A DNA stretch of 64,000 nucleotides from Halobellus litoreus (GCF_024464595.1 NZ_JANHAW010000002.1:620001-684000), one strand, 5' to 3'; counted from the first letter of the stretch, positions 43,895-53,502 are shown. Notes: generated by a model from the letters alone, not told the origin. Numbers and translations are program-made.

Positions 43895-45223
43895 ATGAGC
43901 GACGGGGACGACGAGACGGCCGCTGATTCCGACGCGGCGGCGTCCGAAGACACACCAGACGTGACGCCCGACACCCTGAACGAACGCCTCGACGACGTGG
44001 AGTCCGGTCTGGGGGACGCGGCGACCGAGGCCGACCTCGACGACGTCGAGGCCGATCTCGACGAAATCGAGTCGGACCTCGAAGCCGCCGACCTGCCGGA
44101 ACCCGACGAGGACGACGATGACGCCGACGATCCGCGGGAGGAACTCGAATCGCGCCTCGGGGACCTCCGCGACGAACTCGAATCCCAGCGCGGACCGTAC
44201 GCCAGCGACGTGGTCGACGACGTCGAAGCGGCGAGCTCGAAAATCACTGACACGCGCTGGACCGAACAGGGCGCCGCTGAGATCGTCGACGTCGTCGCCG
44301 CGTTCGCCGATGCCGTGAACGACGCGCTCGACGCCGCCGTCTCCGTCGACGAGGACGCGACCGGCGAGGAGCAGGAGGAAGCGCTGGTCGCCGCGCTCGA
44401 CGACGCGATCGCGGCCGTCGAGGACGCCGGTCTCGACGCCGACGAAGACGCAGAGACCATCGCGACGCTGCTGGAGGCGACCGACGAACTCGAATCCGGC
44501 CTCGAGGACGCCCAGGAGTGGGACGACCTGGAGACCAACGAGCAGCTGATGGCCGAGGGTTTCTACGACGTGCTCGGTCACTACAAGGACTACCCCCCGG
44601 AGCTGTCGGCGCTCAAGCAGTGGGAGGCGCGCGGCCGCGTGGATATGGTGCTGCTCGCGAAGGACAGCCTCCAGTCGGAGTTTATGCAGGAGCACTGTAT
44701 GGACGCCCTCGTGCGGATGGCTAACCCCGAGGCGTTCGAGGAGATGCACCAGCTCGCTCAGCGCCGCGACAAGACCGCGATCAAGGCGCTGGGCCGGATG
44801 GGCGACGGTGCCGAGGAGGCGGTCGAGACGCTCGTCGAGTACGTCGACGCCGACTCCGACCCGGGCCTCCAGAAAGTGACGCTCCGCGCGCTCGGCGAGA
44901 TCGGATCGACCGAGGCGACGCAGGCCATCGCGGACAAACTGGAGATGGACAACGACAACGTCCGGCCCTACGTCGCCCGCGCGCTGGGGCTCATCGGCGA
45001 CACGCGCGCCGTCGACCCGCTCTCCGACGCCCTCGCCGAGGACGACAGCGACACCGTCCGCGCGGCCGCCGCCTGGGCGCTGCGACAGATCGGCACCGAG
45101 GACGCGCTCGAAGTCGTCGCCGACTACGCCGACGAGCGCTCCTACCTCGTCCAGCACGAGGCCGAACTGGCGTCCGAGGCGCTCGACGACACCGACGCCG
45201 ACGCGGAAGCGCCGGCGGCGTAA
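43895..45223 (+). CDS. HEAT/PBS-lyase repeat protein with acidic coiled N-terminus
   Basis: A 442-residue acidic protein. Residues about 25-120 are a Glu/Asp-rich coiled-coil-like segment (LNERLDDVESGLGDAATEADLDDVEADLDEIES). From about 290 onward four HEAT-like repeats appear: LQKVTLRALGEIGSTEATQAI, VRPYVARALGLIGDTRAVDPL, VRAAAAWALRQIGTEDALEVV. Repeats of this type form scaffolds. No enzymatic residues. It is separate from its neighbours, with its own upstream region. Confidence 0.85.
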   Translation: MSDGDDETAADSDAAASEDTPDVTPDTLNERLDDVESGLGDAATEADLDDVEADLDEIESDLEAADLPEPDEDDDDADDPREELESRLGDLRDELESQRGPYASDVVDDVEAASSKITDTRWTEQGAAEIVDVVAAFADAVNDALDAAVSVDEDATGEEQEEALVAALDDAIAAVEDAGLDADEDAETIATLLEATDELESGLEDAQEWDDLETNEQLMAEGFYDVLGHYKDYPPELSALKQWEARGRVDMVLLAKDSLQSEFMQEHCMDALVRMANPEAFEEMHQLAQRRDKTAIKALGRMGDGAEEAVETLVEYVDADSDPGLQKVTLRALGEIGSTEATQAIADKLEMDNDNVRPYVARALGLIGDTRAVDPLSDALAEDDSDTVRAAAAWALRQIGTEDALEVVADYADERSYLVQHEAELASEALDDTDADAEAPAA

Positions 45224-45281
45224 GACCGGCTCTCGTTCCGGCCGACGTAGGTTCAAGTAGGATCGGGCGGCCAGACGGGCC

Positions 45282-47006
45282 GTGCCAGCCGACCGACTGA
45301 CCGAGCGCGCCGCTGCCGGCCGAGCGCGTCGAACGGACCGCGCCGCCCCGCCCCGGAGCCACCGCGTCGCCGTCCTCGCCTGTCTCGTTCTGGTCGTGAG
45401 CGTCACCGCGCTCGGGGGCGTGTCGGTCGCGGGGGCGGTCGAGGGAAGCGGTTCCGCAGTCGGTGCGGCGACGGAGGCTGCGGGCTCGTCCGGTCCCGAC
45501 TCGGGCCCGCGGATCGTCGCCGTGTTCCCGGATCCCGTGGCCGAGGGCGACGCCGGCGAGTACGTCGTCGTCGACGCCGCAGGCGCGTCGAACCTGACGC
45601 TTTCGGACGGCGAATCGACCGTCTCCGTCCCCCCGGACGGCGTCGTCGCACTCTCGGAAACGCCGAACGCGACGCGGCGACTCGTCGACGTCCCGGTTGC
45701 CGAGGCCGGGCTCTACCTCTCGAACGGTGGCGAGGAACTGATACTCCGCCGGGGGGACCGCGTCCTCGACCGGCTGGAATACGACCGCGCGGCGGCGGGC
45801 GAGCGACTGAACGCGACGAGCGGCCGGTGGACGCCCAGAGGCCTCTCCCCGCGTCCGGTCGTCGCGACCGGACCCGCGACCGCGACGGCGTTCACGCTTC
45901 CGGACGCCCCCGACGTGCCGATCGAGACGCTCGAAGACGCCGACGAGCGGATCCTCCTCGCGGGCTACACGTTCTCCTCCGCACGCGTCGCCGACGCGCT
46001 GCTCGCCGCCGCCGACCGCGGCGTTCGCGTCCGGGTGCTGCTGGAGGGCGGGCCGGTCGGCGGGATGACGACCGCACAGCGCGAGCAGCTCGATCGCCTC
46101 GTCGCCGGCGGCGTCGAGGTCCGCGTGATCGACGGCCCGCACGCCCGGTTCGCCTTTCACCATCCGAAATACGCCGTCGCCGACGACGACGCGCTCGTGC
46201 TGACCGAAAACTGGAAGCCGTCCGGAACCGGCGGACGCGACAGCCGCGGCTGGGGCGTTCGGGTCCACTCCGGGGGAACTGCGGACGAACTCGCCGCCGT
46301 GTTCGCACACGACGCCGACGGCATCGACGCGGTCCCGTGGCGCCGCCATCGGGCGAACTCGTCGTTCGTCGAGGCGTCGCCGGCGACGGGGTCGTTCGAT
46401 TCGCGGTTCCAGCCGGAGTCCGTTGCCGTCACCGACGTTCGGGTGCTGACTGCACCGGGAAACGCCGGCGGCGCGGTTCGGGGATCGATCGAGGACGCGG
46501 ACCACCGGATCGACGTGCTCTCGCCGCGGCTCGACGCGGAAGGGGCGTACTTCGCCGCGCTCGTCGCCGCCGCCGAGCGCGGCGTCCGCGTTCGGATCCT
46601 GCTGTCGAACGCGTGGTACGACGAGGAGTCGAACCGGGCGGTCGTCGAGCGGGCGACCCGGCTCGGTGAGCGCGGCGTACCGATCGAGGCGCGGATCGCC
46701 CGACCCGGCGGTCGCTTCGGCAAGGTCCACGCGAAGGGGGCCGTCGTCGACGGAGAGACGGTACTCGTCGGCAGCCTCAACTGGAACGCGCACGCGACGA
46801 CCGAGAACAGGGAGGTCGTCCTCGCCCTCGACGGGTCGGAGCCAGCGGCCTACTACGGTGAGACGTTCGCGGCCGACTGGGAGCGGGCGGCCGGCGACGC
46901 CGGCGGCGGAACGGACTGGAAGACGAAAACGACGCTAGCGCTCGGGGCGCTCTCGGGCGTCGCGCTCGCGGGGTTGGCACTCCGGCGGACGGTGCGATTC
47001 GAGTGA
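45282..47006 (+). CDS. Exported phospholipase-D-like protein
   Basis: A 574-residue protein with a signal peptide (LACLVLVVSVTALGGVSVAGAV), a beta-rich lamin-tail-like region (about 75-170), then two phospholipase D-like domains. The first HKD motif is HHPKYAVADDD (HxKxxxxD), the second HAKGAVVDGETVLVGSLNWN. A C-terminal hydrophobic helix (LALGALSGVALAGLAL) anchors it to the membrane outside. Start is GTG. It could be a surface phospholipase or nuclease. Confidence 0.85.
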   Translation: MPADRLTERAAAGRARRTDRAAPPRSHRVAVLACLVLVVSVTALGGVSVAGAVEGSGSAVGAATEAAGSSGPDSGPRIVAVFPDPVAEGDAGEYVVVDAAGASNLTLSDGESTVSVPPDGVVALSETPNATRRLVDVPVAEAGLYLSNGGEELILRRGDRVLDRLEYDRAAAGERLNATSGRWTPRGLSPRPVVATGPATATAFTLPDAPDVPIETLEDADERILLAGYTFSSARVADALLAAADRGVRVRVLLEGGPVGGMTTAQREQLDRLVAGGVEVRVIDGPHARFAFHHPKYAVADDDALVLTENWKPSGTGGRDSRGWGVRVHSGGTADELAAVFAHDADGIDAVPWRRHRANSSFVEASPATGSFDSRFQPESVAVTDVRVLTAPGNAGGAVRGSIEDADHRIDVLSPRLDAEGAYFAALVAAAERGVRVRILLSNAWYDEESNRAVVERATRLGERGVPIEARIARPGGRFGKVHAKGAVVDGETVLVGSLNWNAHATTENREVVLALDGSEPAAYYGETFAADWERAAGDAGGGTDWKTKTTLALGALSGVALAGLALRRTVRFE

Positions 47007-47118
47007 GTAACGGCGCGATGATTCGAGTGACCGTCGGCTTCGTGGTCCGAGCGAGGATCGGCTGTGAGCGTCGAGTGAGAAACGATCGACGGCGGCGCGA
47101 GACGCGTCGTCGCCGACC

Positions 47119-49044
47119 TCAGAGTTCGGTGTCGACGACCGCCTGCGAGGAGAGTTCCTCGTCGAGTTCGGCGTCGGCCATCTTCTCGACGAGGCTGTCG
47201 ATGACCGCCTCGCGCATCCCCTTGACGAACTTGATCGAGCCGACGACGAGGTGGCCGCCGCCGGAGACGCCGCCGCCGACGACCTCCTCGTTCAGTTCGG
47301 CGACCATCCGCGGGATGTCGAGCCGGACGCCGTCCGAGCGGAGCACGGCGAAGTCGGGGCCGTAGCCGATCGTGATCACCGGCTCGCCGTGTGCTTTCAC
47401 CTTCCGGTCGTGGAGCTTCCCGGTCGTCTTCCCCGGCGCGGGGTAGGTGAAGCGGTGGGCCCACTCGTCGAGGTCGACCGTGTAGAGGTGCGCGCCCGAC
47501 TCCAATCGCTCGTGTTCGAGGTGGGAGGCGGCGGCGTCCATCTGCTGGTCGACGTCGCGCTCGGCGCGCGTCGCGAGGAAGTCCACCAGCTCGTCGTGGC
47601 GCGCTTCGTCGTCGCAGCCGACGTTCAGGACGTCGTTGACGAGCGACTGGCCGTCGTTGTAGCGCAGCCAGTGGGCCGCGTAGTCGAGCGCCTCGCCGAC
47701 GTCGAGCAGGCGCTCGCGGTCGTAGCCCTCCGCTTCGGCCAGCGAGATGAACTCCGTCATCGCGTCGGCCTTCGAGCGGTCCGCGAGTCCGGCGACCGCG
47801 GGGACGTGCCGCAGTTCGTCGGTCAGGTCTGGATCGATCATCCGCGCGAGTTCGACGCACATCATCCCGGTCGTGATCCGGTAGTCCTCGTCGTAGAGGT
47901 ACGGGTTGACGTGCGCGTCCAGCAGATCGTCGACGGCGTCGGGGTCTGGATGGTGGTGGTCGACGACGGCGATGGGCATATCGTAGTGCGCGAGGTTCTC
48001 GTAGGCCGGGACGTCCTCCTCGGTCGAGCCGTTGTCCAGCATCAGGAGCAGCGGGAGGCGCTGTCCGTGTCGAGCGCGGCCTTCGAGGGCGAAGTTGAGG
48101 TCGCGCGTGACGTCCTCCATCTCGTAGAACGGGGCCTTCGACGGGAGGCGCTTGATGAGGTGCCGAGGGGCGTCCTCGTCGTCGTGGACGGACTCGATGA
48201 AGTGCTCGAGGGCCAACTGGACCGGCACCGACGCGCACATCCCGTCGCCGTCGGCGTGGTGTCGCACCCGGATCGGCCGTCCTTCGAGCACCGTCCGGCG
48301 CAGCAGTCGGGCGACGTCGCGGAGGTCATCGCGGAGCTTCTCGAACGCCGGCCAGTCGACGAGCGGATCGACGCTCGCCGGGGCCGCGCGGTCCTCGAAG
48401 GCGGCGTCGAGACGCTCCCGTGCCTCGGCCTCGGCCTCCCCGTCGAGACGGGTCAGCGACTCGACCTCGATCTGGATCGATCCGTCGTGCGATTCGACGT
48501 TGCCGCCGATCCGGACGACGTCGTCGAGGTCGACCGCGGGGAACGCGCGGACGCCCGCCTCGCGGAACGCCGCCGCGGAGACGATCCCGGTTTCGTCGGC
48601 CACCCGGAACAGCGTCGGGCCGCCGGTCTGTTTGATCTGGGCGACCTGTCCCTCGACGTGGACCGAATCGCCGGCCTCCAGTCCCGCGATGGGCGTCAGG
48701 TCCGGTTCGTGGTCGACGACGACCGTCTGGTACGTCGACTCCCGGAAGACGTCGAAGGCGATGTCGCCGTTCTCCTTGACCTCTTCGAGCGTCACGGTCA
48801 GTCGGTCGCCCACCTCGTAGGATCGATCGAGGTTCGATTCGTGGACCAGCCCCGACACCTCGTCGGAGATGTCGACGAAGATGCCGTACTCGACGACGCC
48901 GTTGACGACGGCGTGGTAGTTGGCGCCGGCCTCGATGTCTTCGGACGTGCAGTTCGGTGCGAGATCGTAGACGATAGGTCGCGAGTCGCCCTCCGAATTC
49001 GGAGCGGACTCGCCGCCGGAATCCCCGGCGTTGTCGGCGGTCAT
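47119..49044 (-). CDS. DHH-family phosphoesterase with S1 and OB-fold domains (RecJ-like)
   Basis: A 641-residue protein. An N-terminal S1 RNA-binding domain (about 45-105: YHAVVNGVVEYGIFVDISDEVSGLVHESN) is followed by an OB-fold (about 125-200), then a DHH domain with VRHHADGDGMCASVPV and AVVDHHHPDPD, and a C-terminal DHHA1-like domain with VVGGGVSGGGHLVVGSIK. Haloarchaea have several RecJ-like paralogues; this S1/OB version acts on nucleic acid, exact substrate unknown. Confidence 0.9.
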   Translation of the reverse strand: MTADNAGDSGGESAPNSEGDSRPIVYDLAPNCTSEDIEAGANYHAVVNGVVEYGIFVDISDEVSGLVHESNLDRSYEVGDRLTVTLEEVKENGDIAFDVFRESTYQTVVVDHEPDLTPIAGLEAGDSVHVEGQVAQIKQTGGPTLFRVADETGIVSAAAFREAGVRAFPAVDLDDVVRIGGNVESHDGSIQIEVESLTRLDGEAEAEARERLDAAFEDRAAPASVDPLVDWPAFEKLRDDLRDVARLLRRTVLEGRPIRVRHHADGDGMCASVPVQLALEHFIESVHDDEDAPRHLIKRLPSKAPFYEMEDVTRDLNFALEGRARHGQRLPLLLMLDNGSTEEDVPAYENLAHYDMPIAVVDHHHPDPDAVDDLLDAHVNPYLYDEDYRITTGMMCVELARMIDPDLTDELRHVPAVAGLADRSKADAMTEFISLAEAEGYDRERLLDVGEALDYAAHWLRYNDGQSLVNDVLNVGCDDEARHDELVDFLATRAERDVDQQMDAAASHLEHERLESGAHLYTVDLDEWAHRFTYPAPGKTTGKLHDRKVKAHGEPVITIGYGPDFAVLRSDGVRLDIPRMVAELNEEVVGGGVSGGGHLVVGSIKFVKGMREAVIDSLVEKMADAELDEELSSQAVVDTEL

Positions 49045-49125
49045 ACTGACGGGAAGTGGTGCGCTGCGGTTAAGACTTTACAATCGCTATCGATTCGACT
49101 TCCAGGGTAGACACCGTCTCCGGGC

Positions 49126-49171
49126 CGGAATAGCGAGCATCTTCGGCCCGGAATAGCGAGCATCTTCGGCC
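49126..49171. repeat. 23-bp tandem repeat between the DHH gene and the JAMM gene
   Basis: Two perfect copies of a 23-bp unit, 49126-49148 and 49149-49171, followed by the first 7 bp of a third. The unit carries GGCCGG...CGGCC-like ends. It lies in the divergent promoter region, so it may be an operator array or an unstable repeat. Confidence 0.85.
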
Positions 49172-49238
49172 CGGAATGGACAGGCCCGAGCGGGCGTGTG
49201 CGCCGCGTGGCGACGACGACCGCCACGGCCCTCGAAAG

Positions 49239-49245
49239 GTTTAGA
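49239..49245 (+). promoter_or_regulatory. TATA box of the JAMM-FAD synthase operon
   Basis: GTTTAGA is centred about 27 bp upstream of the ATG at 49269, predicting a leaderless message. Confidence 0.55.
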
Positions 49246-49268
49246 AGGCGACGAACCCGATTCCGAGT

Positions 49269-49784
49269 ATGCGACTCTTCCGGTCGAGTGAGGTGCTCGG
49301 CATCGCCGCCGACGCGCTCGACTTCGCACGGGAGGCCTCCCGGGAGACTCACCCCGACGAGTATATGGGATTCCTCCGCGGCGAGGACGCCCGCCGTTTC
49401 GATCTGGATCGATCCGGGACCGTGATCACTGAGGTGATGATCATCCCCGGGACGCGGTCGAATCCGATGAGCGCCACCGTCGACAACAACATGATCCCGA
49501 ACGACCGCCGGGCGGTCGGGTCGATCCACTCGCATCCGAACGGCGTCCTCCGCCCCAGCGACGCCGACCTCGACACGTTCGGGCAGGGGGAGGTCCACAT
49601 CATTCTCGGTCACCCCTACGGCCCGACCGACTGGAAGGCGTTCGACCAGAACGGCGACGTGCGCGACCTCGACGTGCTCGACGTCGACCTCCCCGACCCC
49701 GAGGAGTTCTTCGACTTCACCGAGGCGGATCTCGATCTCGACTTCTCCGAGGAGTACCGCGAACCCGGAGGGCGGCGACGGTGA
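49269..49784 (+). CDS. JAMM/MPN metalloprotease family protein
   Basis: A 171-residue protein with a JAMM motif: the glutamate is in [11 protein letters not shown], and the zinc site is [19 protein letters not shown] (HxH...D). In Haloferax a JAMM enzyme removes SAMP ubiquitin-like modifiers; this one could act in that way but may be a paralogue with a different target. The acidic C-terminal tail (about 130-171) is a haloarchaeal feature. Its stop overlaps the FAD synthase GTG start. Confidence 0.88.
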   Translation: MRLFRSSEVLGIAADALDFAREASRETHPDEYMGFLRGEDARRFDLDRSGTVITEVMIIPGTRSNPMSATVDNNMIPNDRRAVGSIHSHPNGVLRPSDADLDTFGQGEVHIILGHPYGPTDWKAFDQNGDVRDLDVLDVDLPDPEEFFDFTEADLDLDFSEEYREPGGRRR

Positions 49785-50239
49785 CGCGTCGGGTCGTCGC
49801 ACAGGGGACGTTCGACATCATCCACCCGGGTCACATCCACTACCTCTCGGAGGCGGCCGCGATGGGCGAGGAACTGCACGTCATCGTCGCCCGTCGGGAG
49901 AACGTCACGCACAAGGAACCGCCGGTGCTGCCGGACCGACAGCGACGGGACGTCATCGACGCCCTCGAAGTCGTGAGCGAAGCGCACCTCGGCCACACCG
50001 AGGACATCTTCGTCCCGATCGAACGGATCGACCCCGACGTGATCGTCCTCGGCCACGACCAGCACCACGACGCGGACGCCATCCGCGACGCGCTCGCGGG
50101 GCGCGGCATCGACTGTGCGGTGGAGCGCGCGTCCGGCCGGGAGCCCCGGTACGAAGACGAACTGCTCTCGACGGGACGGATCGTCGATCGGATTCTCGCG
50201 CTTCGGGCGTCCGAAACCGACGACGTCGACGCCGTCTGA
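49781..50239 (+). CDS. ribL: FAD synthase (archaeal RibL-type nucleotidyltransferase)
   Basis: A 152-residue cytidylyltransferase-fold protein: [21 protein letters not shown] carries the HxGH motif, and [12 protein letters not shown] resembles the ISSTxIR-type motif. Archaeal RibL makes FAD from FMN. It starts with GTG, overlapping the JAMM stop. The functional link between a desampylase-like protease and FAD synthesis is not obvious. Confidence 0.85.
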   Translation: MTRRVVAQGTFDIIHPGHIHYLSEAAAMGEELHVIVARRENVTHKEPPVLPDRQRRDVIDALEVVSEAHLGHTEDIFVPIERIDPDVIVLGHDQHHDADAIRDALAGRGIDCAVERASGREPRYEDELLSTGRIVDRILALRASETDDVDAV

Positions 50240-50368
50240 TCCGCCGTTCTGCTGCGTTATTCACGAGCACCACACCTCGAACGGCAGTGCTGGCGGTGCT
50301 AGCGGCGTAACGGTGGTTAGCGATCGTGAGTGTTCGCGCGCTCGGGCGGGAAACCGCGAAAAAGCGAA

Positions 50369-51079
50369 TTACTCGTCGCTCTGCTGTTCGTCCAGCCAGT
50401 CCTGGTACTCGTCCTGGGAGACGACCTCGACGGTGAAGTACATCTGGGAGTGGGCGACACCGCAGTACTCGGTGCAGTAGCCCTGATAGGTCCCTTCCTC
50501 GTACGGAACGGTCCTAATCGTGTTCACCTGGCCGGGCATCGCGTCGACTTTGAGCGCCAGGTCTGGCACGTGGAACCCGTGTATCACGTCCCGCGAGGTC
50601 ACTTCGATGACGACCGGGCGGTCCTTCGGCACGACGATCTCGGTGCCCGTGGTGAAGTTACCGTTCTCCGGGTACGACATCTCCCAGCCCCACTGGTACG
50701 CCTCGGCGTGGACCACGACCGGGTCGCCGGCGGCGTCCTCGACCTGCGGCGGACCGGCGACGTTCTCGTCGGCGAGGACGCCGTAGGAGGCGACGCCGAC
50801 GAACAGCAGGATGATCGCCGTCGCGATCGTCCACGTGATTTCCAGACGGCGGTTCTCCTTCGTCGGCGACGGGTCGTCGTTGTTTCGGAACTTTACGATC
50901 GTGTAGATGAGGATGCCCTCGACGAGCAGCGTGATCGGGATCGCGATGTACAGCAGTTTCCCGTTCAGCCCGTTGATGAGCTCCGCGCTGGCGGACGTCT
51001 GTGCGGCGACCGGGTCCGCAGCGAGGCCCGCCACCAGGACCGTGAGCAGTGAAACGAGTGCCAAACGCGTCTTTCGCAT
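50369..51079 (-). CDS. coxB: Cytochrome c oxidase subunit II
   Basis: A 236-residue exported membrane subunit carrying the CuA centre. A signal peptide (ALVSLLTVLVAGLAADPVAAQ) precedes two transmembrane helices; the CuA ligands are in VIHGFHVP and CTEYCGVAHSQM (CxxxCxxxHxxM), with the aromatic YQWGWEM patch. Subunit I is not in the window. The ATG at 51079 gives a normal signal peptide. Divergent from the heme synthase gene, so both oxidase-related genes share a promoter region. Confidence 0.95.
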   Translation of the reverse strand: MRKTRLALVSLLTVLVAGLAADPVAAQTSASAELINGLNGKLLYIAIPITLLVEGILIYTIVKFRNNDDPSPTKENRRLEITWTIATAIILLFVGVASYGVLADENVAGPPQVEDAAGDPVVVHAEAYQWGWEMSYPENGNFTTGTEIVVPKDRPVVIEVTSRDVIHGFHVPDLALKVDAMPGQVNTIRTVPYEEGTYQGYCTEYCGVAHSQMYFTVEVVSQDEYQDWLDEQQSDE

Positions 51080-51205
51080 CGATCGGAGGTTAGGAAGTGC
51101 CACGTAAATAGTTGCTGACTTTCCCCACTTGCACCACGTCGACGAGCACGGCGTCGGGGGCCGAAAGCGGGGCTCCTAAGTACGGTGATTCCTAACGTGT
51201 GATAG

Positions 51206-52621
51206 GTGCAACTCGTGCCGTCGACACCAACACACAACCGGTTTCACGGCCTGCTCGCCGCGACGGCCATCGGCGTCTATCTCCTGCTCCTCGTGGGGGC
51301 GACGACGGCCCTGACCGACGCGGCGGCGTCGTGTGCCGCCTGGCCGGCCTGCGGCGACGGGTGGACGACGCCGACGTCGACCGTCGGGTGGCTCGCCGTC
51401 GGACACCGTCTCGCGGCGGTCGCCATCGGCGCGCTCGGCGTCGCGGCGCTCGTCGCCGGCTTGCGCGCGGGGATCGAGCGGCGCGTGCTCGGCGCGATGG
51501 CGATCGCGGGCGTCCTGTACCCGATCCAGGCGGCCCTCGGGGCCTTCGTCGCGATCGGCGGCGCGGGCGCGACCCTCTCGGCGGTCCACCTGACGGTCGG
51601 GATGGCGATCTTCGGCTCGCTGGTCGCCGCGCTCGCCTGGACGTTGGAGACCGAAACCGGCGACCCGAACGAGGAACCCGTCGACAGCGTCGACCTCGAC
51701 CCGCCGCTGGAGGCGACGTACGAACCGGACCTCCCGAGCGGCGGCCGGGAGCGACTGCTCGCGACCGCGAAGGCGTACGTCAGGCTGACAAAGCCGCGAC
51801 TGATGTGGCTGCTCTGTCTCGTCGCGGCCGCCGGGATGGCGCTCGCGGCGACGACCACCGGCGGCCTGACCGTCGGCGTCGTGCTCGCGACGCTCGGCGG
51901 CGGCGTGCTCTCGATCGGCGCGTCGGGGACGTTCAACCACGTCTTCGAGCGCGACATCGATAGGCGGATGCAGCGGACGAGCGACCGGCCGCTGGCGACC
52001 GACCTCGTCCCCGTCCGCAACGCGCTCGCGTTCGGCCTCCTCTTGGCCGCCGGATCGATCGCGCTGTTCGCGTGGGTGAACGCGCTCGCGGCCGTCTTGG
52101 GCGTCGCAGCGATCGTGTTCTACAGCGTCGTGTACACGCTGCTCCTGAAGCCGAACACCGTCCAGAACACCGTCATCGGCGGGGCGGCGGGGGCGCTCCC
52201 GGCGCTCATCGGCTGGGTCGCCGTCGCCGGCGAGGTCGGACTCGGGGGGCTCGCGCTCGCGGCGATCATCTTCCTGTGGACCCCGGCGCACTTCTACAAC
52301 CTCGCGCTGGCGTACAAGGACGACTACGAGCGCGGCGGCTTCCCGATGATGCCCGTCGTCCGCGGCGAGACCGAGACGCGAAAGCACGTGCTGTGGTATC
52401 TCGCCGCGACGCTCGTCGCCGCCGGCGCGCTGGCGTCGATGAACGCGCTGGGGCTGCTCTACGCGCTCACGAGCGTCGTCTTCGGCGGCCTCTTCCTCTA
52501 CTTCGCCGTCCGCCTCCACTACGAACAGACCGAGTCCGCGGCGTTCCGCTCGTTCCACGCCTCGAACGCGTACCTCGGCGCGCTGCTTCTGGCCGTCGTC
52601 GTCGACGCGCTGGTGGTCTGA
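51206..52621 (+). CDS. ctaB: Heme O synthase with an N-terminal CtaA-like domain
   Basis: A 471-residue protein. The C-terminal part from about residue 190 is protoheme IX farnesyltransferase (CtaB): LTKPRLMWLLCL, NHVFERDIDRRMQRTSDRPL (the DxxxD motifs), and FYNLALAYKDDYERGGFPMMPVV. The N-terminal part (about 1-145) has four helices and resembles the front half of heme A synthase (CtaA), with paired cysteines at SCAAWPAC and H-containing helices (GHRLAAVAIG, AVHLTVGMAI). Start is GTG. This fusion makes the heme for the terminal oxidase. Confidence 0.9.
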   Translation: MQLVPSTPTHNRFHGLLAATAIGVYLLLLVGATTALTDAAASCAAWPACGDGWTTPTSTVGWLAVGHRLAAVAIGALGVAALVAGLRAGIERRVLGAMAIAGVLYPIQAALGAFVAIGGAGATLSAVHLTVGMAIFGSLVAALAWTLETETGDPNEEPVDSVDLDPPLEATYEPDLPSGGRERLLATAKAYVRLTKPRLMWLLCLVAAAGMALAATTTGGLTVGVVLATLGGGVLSIGASGTFNHVFERDIDRRMQRTSDRPLATDLVPVRNALAFGLLLAAGSIALFAWVNALAAVLGVAAIVFYSVVYTLLLKPNTVQNTVIGGAAGALPALIGWVAVAGEVGLGGLALAAIIFLWTPAHFYNLALAYKDDYERGGFPMMPVVRGETETRKHVLWYLAATLVAAGALASMNALGLLYALTSVVFGGLFLYFAVRLHYEQTESAAFRSFHASNAYLGALLLAVVVDALVV

Positions 52622-52623
52622 CG

Positions 52624-53307
52624 ATGGCCGCCGCGAGCGCCGCGTCTCGATTCGAGATTCGGGACCTCCTCTACGGCGCGCTCGTCGGCAACACGCTCGC
52701 CGCGCTCGCCGTGGCGTACACCCTGCTGGCGGGCATCTCGATTACGCAGCCGCGGTACGCGCTCTACGGCCTCCTCTGGGTCTTCGTCGGCGTGCTCGTG
52801 CTGTGGAAGACCGAACCGGCCCCCGCGGACGATTCGACGCGCCGCCGGGCGGCCGCGGTCGCCCTCGTCTACTTCGTCGCGCTCGCGGTCGCCGGCGGCG
52901 TCGTCGTCACCGCGATGCGACCCGGGGCGGGCGAGTTCGGCGTCCGCCTGGCGACGCTCGCGCCCGGATGGGGGCCGGCGCCAGTCTTCTCGTCGCCGTG
53001 GGCCGCCCTGGTGCTGATGCCCGCTCGCGTCGTCGGCTACGCCGCGCTGGCGTATCTCGTGTACGCGACCGTGATCGACGCCGCCGGCGCGGCCGTCTCG
53101 GGACTCGTCGGACTGCTCTCCTGCGTCTCCTGCTCGTGGCCGATCCTCGCGTCGCTCCTGTCGGGCGTCGTCGGCGGCGGCTCGGCCGTCGTCGCGGCGA
53201 CGTTCGACTTCTCCTACGACATCTCGACGGTCGTGTTTCTCCTCACCGTCGCGCTCCTGTACTGGCGGCCCTTCGTCGGCGGTCACTTCGACGGTCAAAA
53301 AGAGTGA
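52624..53307 (+). CDS. Haloarchaeal membrane protein next to heme O synthase
   Basis: A 227-residue protein with about six transmembrane helices, no known domain. The notable feature is a cysteine pair in LLSCVSCSWPILASLL in a membrane helix, and a C-terminal hydrophobic stretch. It starts 2 bp after the ctaB stop, so it is co-transcribed; a role in oxidase assembly or heme/copper handling is inference. Confidence 0.75.
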   Translation: MAAASAASRFEIRDLLYGALVGNTLAALAVAYTLLAGISITQPRYALYGLLWVFVGVLVLWKTEPAPADDSTRRRAAAVALVYFVALAVAGGVVVTAMRPGAGEFGVRLATLAPGWGPAPVFSSPWAALVLMPARVVGYAALAYLVYATVIDAAGAAVSGLVGLLSCVSCSWPILASLLSGVVGGGSAVVAATFDFSYDISTVVFLLTVALLYWRPFVGGHFDGQKE

Positions 53308-53340
53308 GCGCGGCCGGATCGAGCGGCCACGGGGCTCCAC

Positions 53341-53502
53341 TCAGGCGAACCCGACCGGTTCGGGACGCTGCACCGTCTCCGGGTCGTCGCGTTCGTCCAT
53401 CGGGTCGGTCTCGGGGTCGGTTCTCTCGCTCGTCGCTTCCGTCGGGCCAGTCTCGTGTTCCAACCTCGCCAGCGCCTCCCGCCGCAGAGGGTGGTAACAC
53501 AT
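53341..53502 (-). CDS. Possible small acidic protein
   Basis: A 53-residue open frame beginning MCYHPLRREALARLEHE, then Glu/Asp/Pro/Thr-rich. It lies between convergent-facing genes, in a stretch otherwise unoccupied, with an AT-richer segment upstream. The amino-acid composition fits a haloarchaeal protein, but I cannot confirm conservation. Confidence 0.4.
   Translation of the reverse strand: MCYHPLRREALARLEHETGPTEATSERTDPETDPMDERDDPETVQRPEPVGFA

Noticed and set aside
43781-45406. N-terminal extension of the methyltransferase at 42986-43780 into the HEAT-repeat region
   Set aside because: The extension is the antisense of the HEAT-repeat gene and has no methyltransferase character; the ATG at 43780 starts a normal protein.
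47251-49110. 619-codon plus-strand frame opposite the DHH gene
   Set aside because: Antisense shadow; the minus-strand protein has S1, OB and DHH motifs.
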